Shown: positions 1-8,181, counted from the stretch's first letter. The stretch is 64,000 bases of DNA from Synaphobranchus kaupii (GCA_029718625.1 JAINUF010000027.1:666676-730675); one strand, 5' to 3'. The notes: generated by a model from the letters alone, not told the origin. Made by a program: numbers and translations.

Positions 1-236
1 ATGAGTTCTGTAACTTATTAAATTGAGTTTGCAGGAAAAGATAATTCTGAATAGAAACCGCTTGACGTGCCTTTACGCATGAATCCAAACACACATAGAT
101 TTTGATTGTACCAAAGAACAAATTCCGATAAGGAAAATGACTAATTATGCAGTCGACAATATGCACTCTCGTAATTGTGCTCCTTTGACCGCGTTGATAA
201 GCAAAATAAAGCGGAACCGGCGGTTGAAGTTTAGAA

Positions 237-245
237 ATAATTTAA
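237..245 (+). promoter_or_regulatory. TATA-like element upstream of 5S gene a (U1)
   Basis: The AT-rich stretch ATAATTTAA lies at -33 to -25 from the 5S start, and the base at -1 is C. Both match the external promoter features known for fish 5S genes. Gene b has the equivalent ACAATTTAA. The arrangement is the same in nearly all units; whether it works as a promoter is inferred. Confidence 0.5.
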
Positions 246-269
246 CCCGGGTCAGCTCCGGTCACCTTC

Positions 270-389
270 GCTCACGGCCATACCACACTGAAAATGCCCG
301 AACTCGTCTGATCTCGGAAGCCAAGCAGTGTAGGGCTTGGTTAGTACTTGGATGGGAGACCGCCTGGGAATGCTAGGTGCTGTAAGCAT
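270..389 (+). rRNA. 5S rRNA gene, type a (U1)
   Basis: Encodes 5S ribosomal RNA, a structural RNA of the large ribosomal subunit transcribed by RNA polymerase III. The 118 nt from GCTCACGG to GTAAGC align to the teleost 5S without indels. The internal control region is intact: A box around 50-64 (AAGCCAAGCAGTGTAGG), intermediate element GCTTGG and C box TGGATGGGAGACCGCC. Differences from the usual fish sequence include T4C, C18A, C24A, T33A, T53C, G60T, C63A, C68T and C105T. A18 and T60 pair, so helix II is kept, whereas C4 faces A115 in helix I. This copy has G103. A TTTTT terminator follows. It could be a variant (for example oocyte-type) 5S class rather than the main somatic one. Confidence 0.95.
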
Positions 390-393
390 TTTT
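389..393 (+). terminator. Pol III T-run terminator of 5S gene a (U1)
   Basis: Five T residues follow GTAAGCA at the 3' end of the 5S, the standard RNA polymerase III stop. Further T-runs (GTTTTGTTTTCC) about 10 bp downstream act as backup. The same layout follows gene b. In U3 and U5 gene a the run is TTTT. Confidence 0.85.
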
Positions 394-612
394 AAAAGTT
401 TTGTTTTCCGTTTTCGCACGCGATGGGGCTGTTCGCCGAGGTAAAAGGTGGAAACTATCACTGTATTATTCACAATGATGATAATTAAACGTCTTCGTAT
501 CCTAATTATGCAGTCGATAATATTCACTCTCGTAATTTTGCTCCTTTGACCGCGTTGATAAGCAAAATTAAACGGAACCGGCGGTTGACGTTTAGAAACA
601 ATTTAACCCGGG
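394..612. other. Spacer between 5S genes a and b (U1)
   Basis: About 240 bp of non-coding spacer separates the two 5S genes. It contains downstream T-runs, the landmark TTCGCACGCGATGGGG, and the start of the next monomer. Short open frames cross it on both strands but are interrupted at different places in other units, so I see no gene. The same spacer lies between b and c. Confidence 0.8.
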
Positions 613-630
613 TCAGCTCAGGGCAACTTC

Positions 631-750
631 GCTCACGGCCATACCACACTGAAAGAGCCCGAACTCGTCCGATCTCGGAAGCCAAACAGTGTAGGGCCTG
701 GTTAGTACTTGGATGGGAGACCGCCTGGGAATACTAGGTGCTGTAAGCAT
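631..750 (+). rRNA. 5S rRNA gene, type b (U1)
   Basis: Second complete 5S gene of the unit, 361 bp after gene a and in the same direction. It differs from type a by G25, A26, C40, A56 and C68, and has A103. The internal boxes and T-run terminator are intact. C68 restores the usual GCCTGG intermediate element, so type b is closer to the common fish 5S there, while A56 departs from it inside the A box. The A18-T60 pair and C4/A115 mismatch are shared with type a. Both genes sit on one repeat, so they should be co-amplified. Confidence 0.95.
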
Positions 751-985
751 TTTTAAAAGTTTTGTTTTCCGTTTTCGCACGCGATGGGGCTGTTCGCCGA
801 GGTAAAAGGTGGAAACTATCACTGTATTATTCACAATGATGATAATTAAACGTATCCTAATTATGCAGTCGATAACATGCACTCTCGTAATTGTGCTCCT
901 TTGACCGCGTTGATAAACAGAATTAAGCGGAACCGGCGTTTGAAATTTAGAAACAATTTAACCCGGGTCAGCTCATTTCACCTTT

Positions 986-1022
986 GCTCACGGCCATCCC
1001 ACACTGAAAAGGCCCGAACCCG
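986..1022 (+). pseudogene. Truncated third 5S copy, type c (U1)
   Basis: The first ~37 nt of a 5S gene, with A13C among other changes, follow a normal monomer spacer. Similarity stops after GAACCCG. The A box, intermediate element and C box are all missing, so it cannot be a working 5S gene. It ends where the antisense 7SL-like segment begins, in tail-to-tail orientation. The base at -1 is T rather than C. This fusion is present in all 39 units. Confidence 0.85.
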
Positions 1023-1047
1023 AGCTGTATTGTGATAGCGCATTTTC

Positions 1048-1185
1048 AAAACTCAAGTGTCATCGATTGCAGTGCGCATTAGGTGTAAACGACAATTCGG
1101 CAGCTCAGAGCACCTGTCCTCAAGCGATCCGCTAGCCTCAGCCTTTCAGTAGCTTGGATGACAGGCTCACGCCACCGCGCCCAGC
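1048..1185 (-). ncRNA. Antisense 7SL (SRP RNA) Alu-domain-like segment (U1)
   Basis: Read on the minus strand from 1185, the sequence begins GCTGGGCGCGGTGGCG and continues with CCAAGCTACTGAAAGGCTGA and GGATCGCTTGAG. These match the 5' (Alu) domain of vertebrate 7SL RNA, the SRP9/14-binding part of the signal recognition particle RNA. Weaker collinear similarity (CACCTAATGCGCACTGCAAT, GATGAC) extends to about 1059, with roughly 20 nt of the 7SL Alu domain missing. A TTTT run at 1051-1048 could stop Pol III after ~138 nt. The S domain is absent, so it is not a full SRP RNA gene. The conserved UGUA turn reads UGUC. It may be a relic, or a gene for an Alu-domain-only RNA. The comparison is from memory. 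Confidence 0.7.
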
Positions 1186-1199
1186 GAAAGCCGAATGGC

Positions 1200-1207
1200 A
1201 TTTTATT
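1200..1207 (-). promoter_or_regulatory. TATA-like AATAAAAT upstream of the 7SL-like segment (U1)
   Basis: On the minus strand this AT-rich element lies at -15 to -22 from the 7SL-like 5' end. That is slightly closer than the usual -25 to -30, so either the true start is several bases inside or the element is coincidental. Confidence 0.35.
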
Positions 1208-1229
1208 GCTTTTCTAGAAAGCAGTGTTG

Positions 1230-1237
1230 TGACGTCA
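1230..1237. promoter_or_regulatory. CRE/ATF palindrome TGACGTCA (U1)
   Basis: A perfect 8-bp cAMP-response/ATF palindrome lies at -45 to -52 from the 7SL-like start. Human 7SL genes have an ATF/CRE site at about this place, which supports an origin from a 7SL locus including its promoter. It also lies about 50 bp upstream of a plus-strand TATA box, so it could serve both directions. It is present in every unit (for example 2815-2822 in U2). Confidence 0.6.
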
Positions 1238-1286
1238 AATAGGCATCAGTCTGATTCTCTGCGCAACGTTCCCTAGAGTGGTAGGC

Positions 1287-1294
1287 TATAAATA
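1287..1294 (+). promoter_or_regulatory. TATA box TATAAATA (U1)
   Basis: A consensus TATA box (GGCTATAAATAGGC) follows the CRE by 49 bp on the plus strand, and both are kept in all units. Initiation would fall near 1315-1325. No open reading frame or known RNA follows; downstream there is only an A-rich leader and a GTAAGT motif at 1475-1480. It may be the orphaned promoter and first exon of an unrelated Pol II gene captured in the repeat. Confidence 0.4.
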
Positions 1295-1851
1295 GGCAGA
1301 GGAAACAAGGTCAACAAGAAAACAGCAAACATTAGGTCAATCGTTAGCCGACAGCAACGTGAAGTGAAATAAAAATAATAATAACGGGAGATTTTGCAAA
1401 AACAAAGCAGAAACTAAATAAGCCCCTCTTCAGTCTGACCGAAGCTAAACGAAAATCGAAATAAAAATAGAAAAGTAAGTAAAAGCAAACCTACTTAAAA
1501 TTCAAAGTTATTCTGACAGGTTCGTTAATTTAGCTAAACCAGCAGCCAATCTATGCCTATAAATGAACATTTTGTTGTTAATATGAGTTCTGTAACTTAT
1601 TAAATTGAGTTTGCAGGAAAAGATAATTCTGAATAGAAACCGCTTGACGTGCCTTTACGCATGAATCCAAACACACATAGATTTTGATTGTACCAAAGAA
1701 CAAATTCCGATAAGGAAAATGACTAATTATGCAGTCGACAATATGCACTCTCGTAATTGTGCTCCTTTGACCGCGTTGATAAGCAAAATAAAGCGGAACC
1801 GGCGGTTGAAGTTTAGAAATAATTTAACCCGGGTCAGCTCCGGTCACCTTC

Positions 1852-1971
1852 GCTCACGGCCATACCACACTGAAAATGCCCGAACTCGTCTGATCTCGGA
1901 AGCCAAGCAGTGTAGGGCTTGGTTAGTACTTGGATGGGAGACCGCCTGGGAATGCTAGGTGCTGTAAGCAT
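1852..1971 (+). rRNA. 5S rRNA gene, type a (U2)
   Basis: Type a with G103; identical to the U1 copy as far as I can see. Confidence 0.95.
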
Positions 1972-2213
1972 TTTTAAAAGTTTTGTTTTCCGTTTTCGCA
2001 CGCGATGGGGCTGTTCGCCGAGGTAAAAGGTGGAAACTATCACTGTATTATTCACAATGATGATAATTAAACGTCTTCGTATCCTAATTATGCAGTCGAT
2101 AATATTCACTCTCGTAATTTTGCTCCTTTGACCGCGTTGATAAGCAAAATTAAACGGAACCGGCGGTTGACGTTTAGAAACAATTTAACCCGGGTCAGCT
2201 CAGGGGCAACTTC

Positions 2214-2333
2214 GCTCACGGCCATACCACACTGAAAGAGCCCGAACTCGTCCGATCTCGGAAGCCAAACAGTGTAGGGCCTGGTTAGTACTTGGATGGG
2301 AGACCGCCTGGGAATACTAGGTGCTGTAAGCAT
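2214..2333 (+). rRNA. 5S rRNA gene, type b (U2)
   Basis: Standard type b. One extra G in the GGGG run 8 to 11 bp upstream removes the nearby minus-strand stop, which explains a longer shadow ORF; the gene itself is unchanged. Confidence 0.95.
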
Positions 2334-2568
2334 TTTTAAAAGTTTTGTTTTCCGTTTTCGCACGCGATGGGGCTGTTCGCCGAGGTAAAAGGTGGAAACT
2401 ATCACTGTATTATTCACAATGATGATAATTAAACGTATCCTAATTATGCAGTCGATAACATGCACTCTCGTAATTGTGCTCCTTTGACCGCGTTGATAAA
2501 CAGAATTAAGCGGAACCGGCGTTTGAAATTTAGAAACAATTTAACCCGGGTCAGCTCATTTCACCTTT

Positions 2569-2768
2569 GCTCACGGCCATCCCACACTGAAAAGGCCCGA
2601 ACCCGAGCTGTATTGTGATAGCGCATTTTCAAAACTCAAGTGTCATCGATTGCAGTGCGCATTAGGTGTAAACGACAATTCGGCAGCTCAGAGCACCTGT
2701 CCTCAAGCGATCCGCTAGCCTCAGCCTTTCAGTAGCTTGGATGACAGGCTCACGCCACCGCGCCCAGC
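2569..2768. pseudogene. 5S type c fragment joined to antisense 7SL-like segment (U2)
   Basis: Same fusion as in U1: 5S remnant at the left (+), 7SL-like 5' end at the right edge (-). CRE at 2813-2820. Confidence 0.75.
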
Positions 2769-3434
2769 GAAAGCCGAATGGCATTTTATTGCTTTTCTAG
2801 AAAGCAGTGTTGTGACGTCAAATAGGCATCAGTCTGATTCTCTGCGCAACGTTCCCTAGAGTGGTAGGCTATAAATAGGCAGAGGAAACAAGGTCAACAA
2901 GAAAACAGCAAACATTAGGTCAATCGTTAGCCGACAGCAACGTGAAGTGAAATAAAAATAATAATAACGGGAGATTTTGCAAAAACAAAGCAGAAACTAA
3001 ATAAGCCCCTCTTCAGTCTGACCGAAGCTAAACGAAAATCGAAATAAAAATAGAAAAGTAAGTAAAAGCAAACCTACTTAAAATTCAAAGTTATTCTGAC
3101 AGGTTCGTTAATTTAGCTAAACCAGCAGCCAATCTATGCCTATAAATGAACATTTTGTTGTTAATATGAGTTCTGTAACTTATTAAATTGAGTTTGCAGG
3201 AAAAGATAATTCTGAATAGAAACCGCTTGACGTGCCTTTACGCATGAATCCAAACACACATAGATTTTGATTGTACCAAAGAACAAATTCCGATAAGGAA
3301 AATGACTAATTATGCAGTCGACAATATGCACTCTCGTAATTGTGCTCCTTTGACCGCGTTGATAAGCAAAATAAAGCGGAACCGGCGGTTGAAGTTTAGA
3401 AATAATTTAACCCGGGTCAGCTCCGGTCACCTTC

Positions 3435-3554
3435 GCTTACGGCCATACCACACTGAAAATGCCCGAACTCGTCTGATCTCGGAAGCCAAGCAGTGTAGGG
3501 CTTGGTTAGTACTTGGATGGGAGACCGCCTGGGAATGCTAGGTGCTGTAAGCAT
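3435..3554 (+). rRNA. 5S rRNA gene, type a with T4 (U3)
   Basis: Type a, G103. T4 replaces C4 and restores the T4-A115 pair of helix I. The terminator is TTTT instead of TTTTT. Confidence 0.95.
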
Positions 3555-3795
3555 TTTAAAAAGTTTTGTTTTCCGTTTTCGCACGCGATGGGGCTGTTCG
3601 CCGAGGTAAAAGGTGGAAACTATCACTGTATTATTCACAATGATGATAATTAAACGTCTTCGTATCCTAATTATGCAGTCGATAATATTCACTCTCGTAA
3701 TTTTGCTCCTTTGACCGCGTTGATAAGCAAAATTAAACGGAACCGGCGGTTGACGTTTAGAAACAATTTAACCCGGGTCAGCTCAGGGCAACTTC

Positions 3796-3915
3796 GCTCA
3801 CGGCCATACCACACTGAAAGAGCACGAACTCGTCCGATCTCGGAAGCCAAACAGTGTAGGGCCTGGTTAGTACTTGGATGGGAGACCGCCTGGGAATACT
3901 AGGTGCTGTAAGCAT
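3796..3915 (+). rRNA. 5S rRNA gene, type b with C29A (U3)
   Basis: Type b. C29A changes GCCC to GCAC near the base of helix III and would weaken pairing there. Control boxes are intact. Confidence 0.92.
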
Positions 3916-4150
3916 TTTTAAAAGTTTTGTTTTCCGTTTTCGCACGCGATGGGGCTGTTCGCCGAGGTAAAAGGTGGAAACTATCACTGTATTATTCACA
4001 ATGATGATAATTAAACGTATCCTAATTATGCAGTCGATAACATGCACTCTCGTAATTGTGCTCCTTTGACCGCGTTGATAAACAGAATTAAGCGGAACCG
4101 GCGTTTGAAATTTAGAAACAATTTAACCCGGGTCAGCTCATTTCACCTTT

Positions 4151-4350
4151 GCTCACGGCCATCCCACACTGAAAAGGCCCGAACCCGAGCTGTATTGTGA
4201 TAGCGCATTTTCAAAACTCAAGTGTCATCGATTGCAGTGCGCATTAGGTGTAAACGACAATTCGGCAGCTCAGAGCACCTGTCCTCAAGCGATCCGCTAG
4301 CCTCAGCCTTTCAGTAGCTTGGATGACAGGCTCACGCCACCGCGCCCAGC
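4151..4350. pseudogene. 5S type c fragment joined to antisense 7SL-like segment (U3)
   Basis: Standard form, with the C base in the c-spacer (GATAACATGC). Confidence 0.75.
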
Positions 4351-5016
4351 GAAAGCCGAATGGCATTTTATTGCTTTTCTAGAAAGCAGTGTTGTGACGT
4401 CAAATAGGCATCAGTCTGATTCTCTGCGCAACGTTCCCTAGAGTGGTAGGCTATAAATAGGCAGAGGAAACAAGGTCAACAAGAAAACAGCAAACATTAG
4501 GTCAATCGTTAGCCGACAGCAACGTGAAGTGAAATAAAAATAATAATAACGGGAGATTTTGCAAAAACAAAGCAGAAACTAAATAAGCCCCTCTTCAGTC
4601 TGACCGAAGCTAAACGAAAATCGAAATAAAAATAGAAAAGTAAGTAAAAGCAAACCTACTTAAAATTCAAAGTTATTCTGACAGGTTCGTTAATTTAGCT
4701 AAACCAGCAGCCAATCTATGCCTATAAATGAACATTTTGTTGTTAATATGAGTTCTGTAACTTATTAAATTGAGTTTGCAGGAAAAGATAATTCTGAATA
4801 GAAACCGCTTGACGTGCCTTTACGCATGAATCCAAACACACATAGATTTTGATTGTACCAAAGAACAAATTCCGATAAGGAAAATGACTAATTATGCAGT
4901 CGACAATATGCACTCTCGTAATTGTGCTCCTTTGACCGCGTTGATAAGCAAAATAAAGCGGAACCGGCGGTTGAAGTTTAGAAATAATTTAACCCGGGTC
5001 AGCTCCGGTCACCTTC

Positions 5017-5136
5017 GCTCACGGCCATACCACACTGAAAATGCCCGAACTCGTCTGATCTCGGAAGCCAAGCAGTGTAGGGCTTGGTTAGTACTTGGAT
5101 GGGAGACCGCCTGGGAATGCTAGGTGCTGTAAGCAT
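5017..5136 (+). rRNA. 5S rRNA gene, type a (U4)
   Basis: Type a, C4, G103; counterpart of U2 gene a. Confidence 0.95.
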
Positions 5137-5378
5137 TTTTAAAAGTTTTGTTTTCCGTTTTCGCACGCGATGGGGCTGTTCGCCGAGGTAAAAGGTGGAA
5201 ACTATCACTGTATTATTCACAATGATGATAATTAAACGTCTTCGTATCCTAATTATGCAGTCGATAATATTCACTCTCGTAATTTTGCTCCTTTGACCGC
5301 GTTGATAAGCAAAATTAAACGGAACCGGCGGTTGACGTTTAGAAACAATTTAACCCGGGTCAGCTCAGGGGCAACTTC

Positions 5379-5498
5379 GCTCACGGCCATACCACACTGA
5401 AAGAGCCCGAACTCGTCCGATCTCGGAAGCCAAACAGTGTAGGGCCTGGTTAGTACTTGGATGGGAGACCGCCTGGGAATACTAGGTGCTGTAAGCAT
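5379..5498 (+). rRNA. 5S rRNA gene, type b (U4)
   Basis: Standard type b with the same extra upstream G as in U2. Confidence 0.95.
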
Positions 5499-5733
5499 TT
5501 TTAAAAGTTTTGTTTTCCGTTTTCGCACGCGATGGGGCTGTTCGCCGAGGTAAAAGGTGGAAACTATCACTGTATTATTCACAATGATGATAATTAAACG
5601 TATCCTAATTATGCAGTCGATAACATGCACTCTCGTAATTGTGCTCCTTTGACCGCGTTGATAAACAGAATTAAGCGGAACCGGCGTTTGAAATTTAGAA
5701 ACAATTTAACCCGGGTCAGCTCATTTCACCTTT

Positions 5734-5933
5734 GCTCACGGCCATCCCACACTGAAAAGGCCCGAACCCGAGCTGTATTGTGATAGCGCATTTTCAAAAC
5801 TCAAGTGTCATCGATTGCAGTGCGCATTAGGTGTAAACGACAATTCGGCAGCTCAGAGCACCTGTCCTCAAGCGATCCGCTAGCCTCAGCCTTTCAGTAG
5901 CTTGGATGACAGGCTCACGCCACCGCGCCCAGC
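5734..5933. pseudogene. 5S type c fragment joined to antisense 7SL-like segment (U4)
   Basis: Counterpart of the U2 copy. Confidence 0.75.
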
Positions 5934-6599
5934 GAAAGCCGAATGGCATTTTATTGCTTTTCTAGAAAGCAGTGTTGTGACGTCAAATAGGCATCAGTCT
6001 GATTCTCTGCGCAACGTTCCCTAGAGTGGTAGGCTATAAATAGGCAGAGGAAACAAGGTCAACAAGAAAACAGCAAACATTAGGTCAATCGTTAGCCGAC
6101 AGCAACGTGAAGTGAAATAAAAATAATAATAACGGGAGATTTTGCAAAAACAAAGCAGAAACTAAATAAGCCCCTCTTCAGTCTGACCGAAGCTAAACGA
6201 AAATCGAAATAAAAATAGAAAAGTAAGTAAAAGCAAACCTACTTAAAATTCAAAGTTATTCTGACAGGTTCGTTAATTTAGCTAAACCAGCAGCCAATCT
6301 ATGCCTATAAATGAACATTTTGTTGTTAATATGAGTTCTGTAACTTATTAAATTGAGTTTGCAGGAAAAGATAATTCTGAATAGAAACCGCTTGACGTGC
6401 CTTTACGCATGAATCCAAACACACATAGATTTTGATTGTACCAAAGAACAAATTCCGATAAGGAAAATGACTAATTATGCAGTCGACAATATGCACTCTC
6501 GTAATTGTGCTCCTTTGACCGCGTTGATAAGCAAAATAAAGCGGAACCGGCGGTTGAAGTTTAGAAATAATTTAACCCGGGTCAGCTCCGGTCACCTTC

Positions 6600-6719
6600 G
6601 CTTACGGCCATACCACACTGAAAATGCCCGAACTCGTCTGATCTCGGAAGCCAAGCAGTGTAGGGCTTGGTTAGTACTTGGATGGGAGACCGCCTGGGAA
6701 TGCTAGGTGCTGTAAGCAT
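6600..6719 (+). rRNA. 5S rRNA gene, type a with T4 (U5)
   Basis: Counterpart of U3 gene a: T4, G103 and a TTTT terminator. Confidence 0.95.
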
Positions 6720-6960
6720 TTTAAAAAGTTTTGTTTTCCGTTTTCGCACGCGATGGGGCTGTTCGCCGAGGTAAAAGGTGGAAACTATCACTGTATTATT
6801 CACAATGATGATAATTAAACGTCTTCGTATCCTAATTATGCAGTCGATAATATTCACTCTCGTAATTTTGCTCCTTTGACCGCGTTGATAAGCAAAATTA
6901 AACGGAACCGGCGGTTGACGTTTAGAAACAATTTAACCCGGGTCAGCTCAGGGCAACTTC

Positions 6961-7080
6961 GCTCACGGCCATACCACACTGAAAGAGCACGAACTCGTCC
7001 GATCTCGGAAGCCAAACAGTGTAGGGCCTGGTTAGTACTTGGATGGGAGACCGCCTGGGAATACTAGGTGCTGTAAGCAT
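6961..7080 (+). rRNA. 5S rRNA gene, type b with C29A (U5)
   Basis: Counterpart of U3 gene b. Confidence 0.92.
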
Positions 7081-7315
7081 TTTTAAAAGTTTTGTTTTCC
7101 GTTTTCGCACGCGATGGGGCTGTTCGCCGAGGTAAAAGGTGGAAACTATCACTGTATTATTCACAATGATGATAATTAAACGTATCCTAATTATGCAGTC
7201 GATAACATGCACTCTCGTAATTGTGCTCCTTTGACCGCGTTGATAAACAGAATTAAGCGGAACCGGCGTTTGAAATTTAGAAACAATTTAACCCGGGTCA
7301 GCTCATTTCACCTTT

Positions 7316-7515
7316 GCTCACGGCCATCCCACACTGAAAAGGCCCGAACCCGAGCTGTATTGTGATAGCGCATTTTCAAAACTCAAGTGTCATCGATTGC
7401 AGTGCGCATTAGGTGTAAACGACAATTCGGCAGCTCAGAGCACCTGTCCTCAAGCGATCCGCTAGCCTCAGCCTTTCAGTAGCTTGGATGACAGGCTCAC
7501 GCCACCGCGCCCAGC
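7316..7515. pseudogene. 5S type c fragment joined to antisense 7SL-like segment (U5)
   Basis: Counterpart of the U3 copy. Confidence 0.75.
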
Positions 7516-8181
7516 GAAAGCCGAATGGCATTTTATTGCTTTTCTAGAAAGCAGTGTTGTGACGTCAAATAGGCATCAGTCTGATTCTCTGCGCAACGTT
7601 CCCTAGAGTGGTAGGCTATAAATAGGCAGAGGAAACAAGGTCAACAAGAAAACAGCAAACATTAGGTCAATCGTTAGCCGACAGCAACGTGAAGTGAAAT
7701 AAAAATAATAATAACGGGAGATTTTGCAAAAACAAAGCAGAAACTAAATAAGCCCCTCTTCAGTCTGACCGAAGCTAAACGAAAATCGAAATAAAAATAG
7801 AAAAGTAAGTAAAAGCAAACCTACTTAAAATTCAAAGTTATTCTGACAGGTTCGTTAATTTAGCTAAACCAGCAGCCAATCTATGCCTATAAATGAACAT
7901 TTTGTTGTTAATATGAGTTCTGTAACTTATTAAATTGAGTTTGCAGGAAAAGATAATTCTGAATAGAAACCGCTTGACGTGCCTTTACGCATGAATCCAA
8001 ACACACATAGATTTTGATTGTACCAAAGAACAAATTCCGATAAGGAAAATGACTAATTATGCAGTCGACAATATGCACTCTCGTAATTGTGCTCCTTTGA
8101 CCGCGTTGATAAGCAAAATAAAGCGGAACCGGCGGTTGAAGTTTAGAAATAATTTAACCCGGGTCAGCTCCGGTCACCTTC

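Larger units (their letters stand above)
141..501 (+). repeat. Ancestral ~0.36-kb monomer, a copy (U1)
   Basis: This spacer plus 5S segment is repeated as the b copy at 502-856 and, in truncated form, as the c copy from 857 to about 1022. All three begin with CTAATTATGCAGTCGA and carry ACCCGGGTCAGCTC shortly before the 5S. The b copy is 355 bp because CTTCGT is missing at its end. The 1.58-kb unit was evidently built from three such monomers plus foreign sequence. Confidence 0.9.
1186..1718. other. Unique spacer of the unit (U1)
   Basis: About 530 bp without a gene, joined to the next leader (to ~1850). In order it holds the TATA-like and CRE elements, the plus-strand TATA box, an A-rich tract with AATAAA and AATAATAATAAC, the donor-like GTAAGT at 1475-1480, a CCAAT box at 1546-1550 and TATAAAT at 1558-1564. 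None of this is related to the 5S monomer. The insertion seen in U6 and U17 falls between the CCAAT and the second TATA motif. Confidence 0.7.
1719..4883 (+). repeat. Two-unit block U2-U3 (first copy)
   Basis: U2 carries an extra G before gene b. U3 carries T4 in gene a, a TTTT terminator and C29A in gene b. The same ordered combination recurs at 4884-8048 at an offset of exactly 3,165 bp, so this is a recent two-unit duplication. Confidence 0.85.
4884..8048 (+). repeat. Two-unit block U4-U5 (second copy)
   Basis: Matches 1719-4883 in all diagnostic variants: extra G before gene b in U4; T4, TTTT terminator and C29A in U5. I saw no difference by eye. Confidence 0.85.

Noticed and set aside
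137..376. 79-codon plus-strand open frame through the leader and 5S gene a, repeated in most units
   Set aside because: It runs straight through the 5S gene, ends within it, is broken by TAG in U9, U11, U17 and U20, and its variation follows RNA and spacer changes, not codons.
252..527. Minus-strand 91- and 89-codon frames (up to 119 codons in U2 and U4) with a hydrophobic start
   Set aside because: They are antisense to the 5S genes and spacers; single-base indels extend or break them without correction. They are shadows of the repeat.
1059..1185. Primate Alu element or human contamination
   Set aside because: The match is to the 7SL 5' domain in general; there is no dimer, A-rich linker or A-tail, and the segment has a 7SL-like upstream CRE and a fixed place in each unit of a fish-like 5S array.
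986..1185. SINE3-like or 7SL-derived SINE insertion
   Set aside because: No target-site duplication, no tail and no LINE-related 3' end are visible; 5S and 7SL parts are in opposite directions, unlike a SINE head. Not fully excluded.
1546..1718. Promoter plus short gene between the CCAAT/TATAAAT motifs and 5S gene a
   Set aside because: No sustained reading frame or known RNA is seen; motif spacing is unusual and could be chance in AT-rich spacer.
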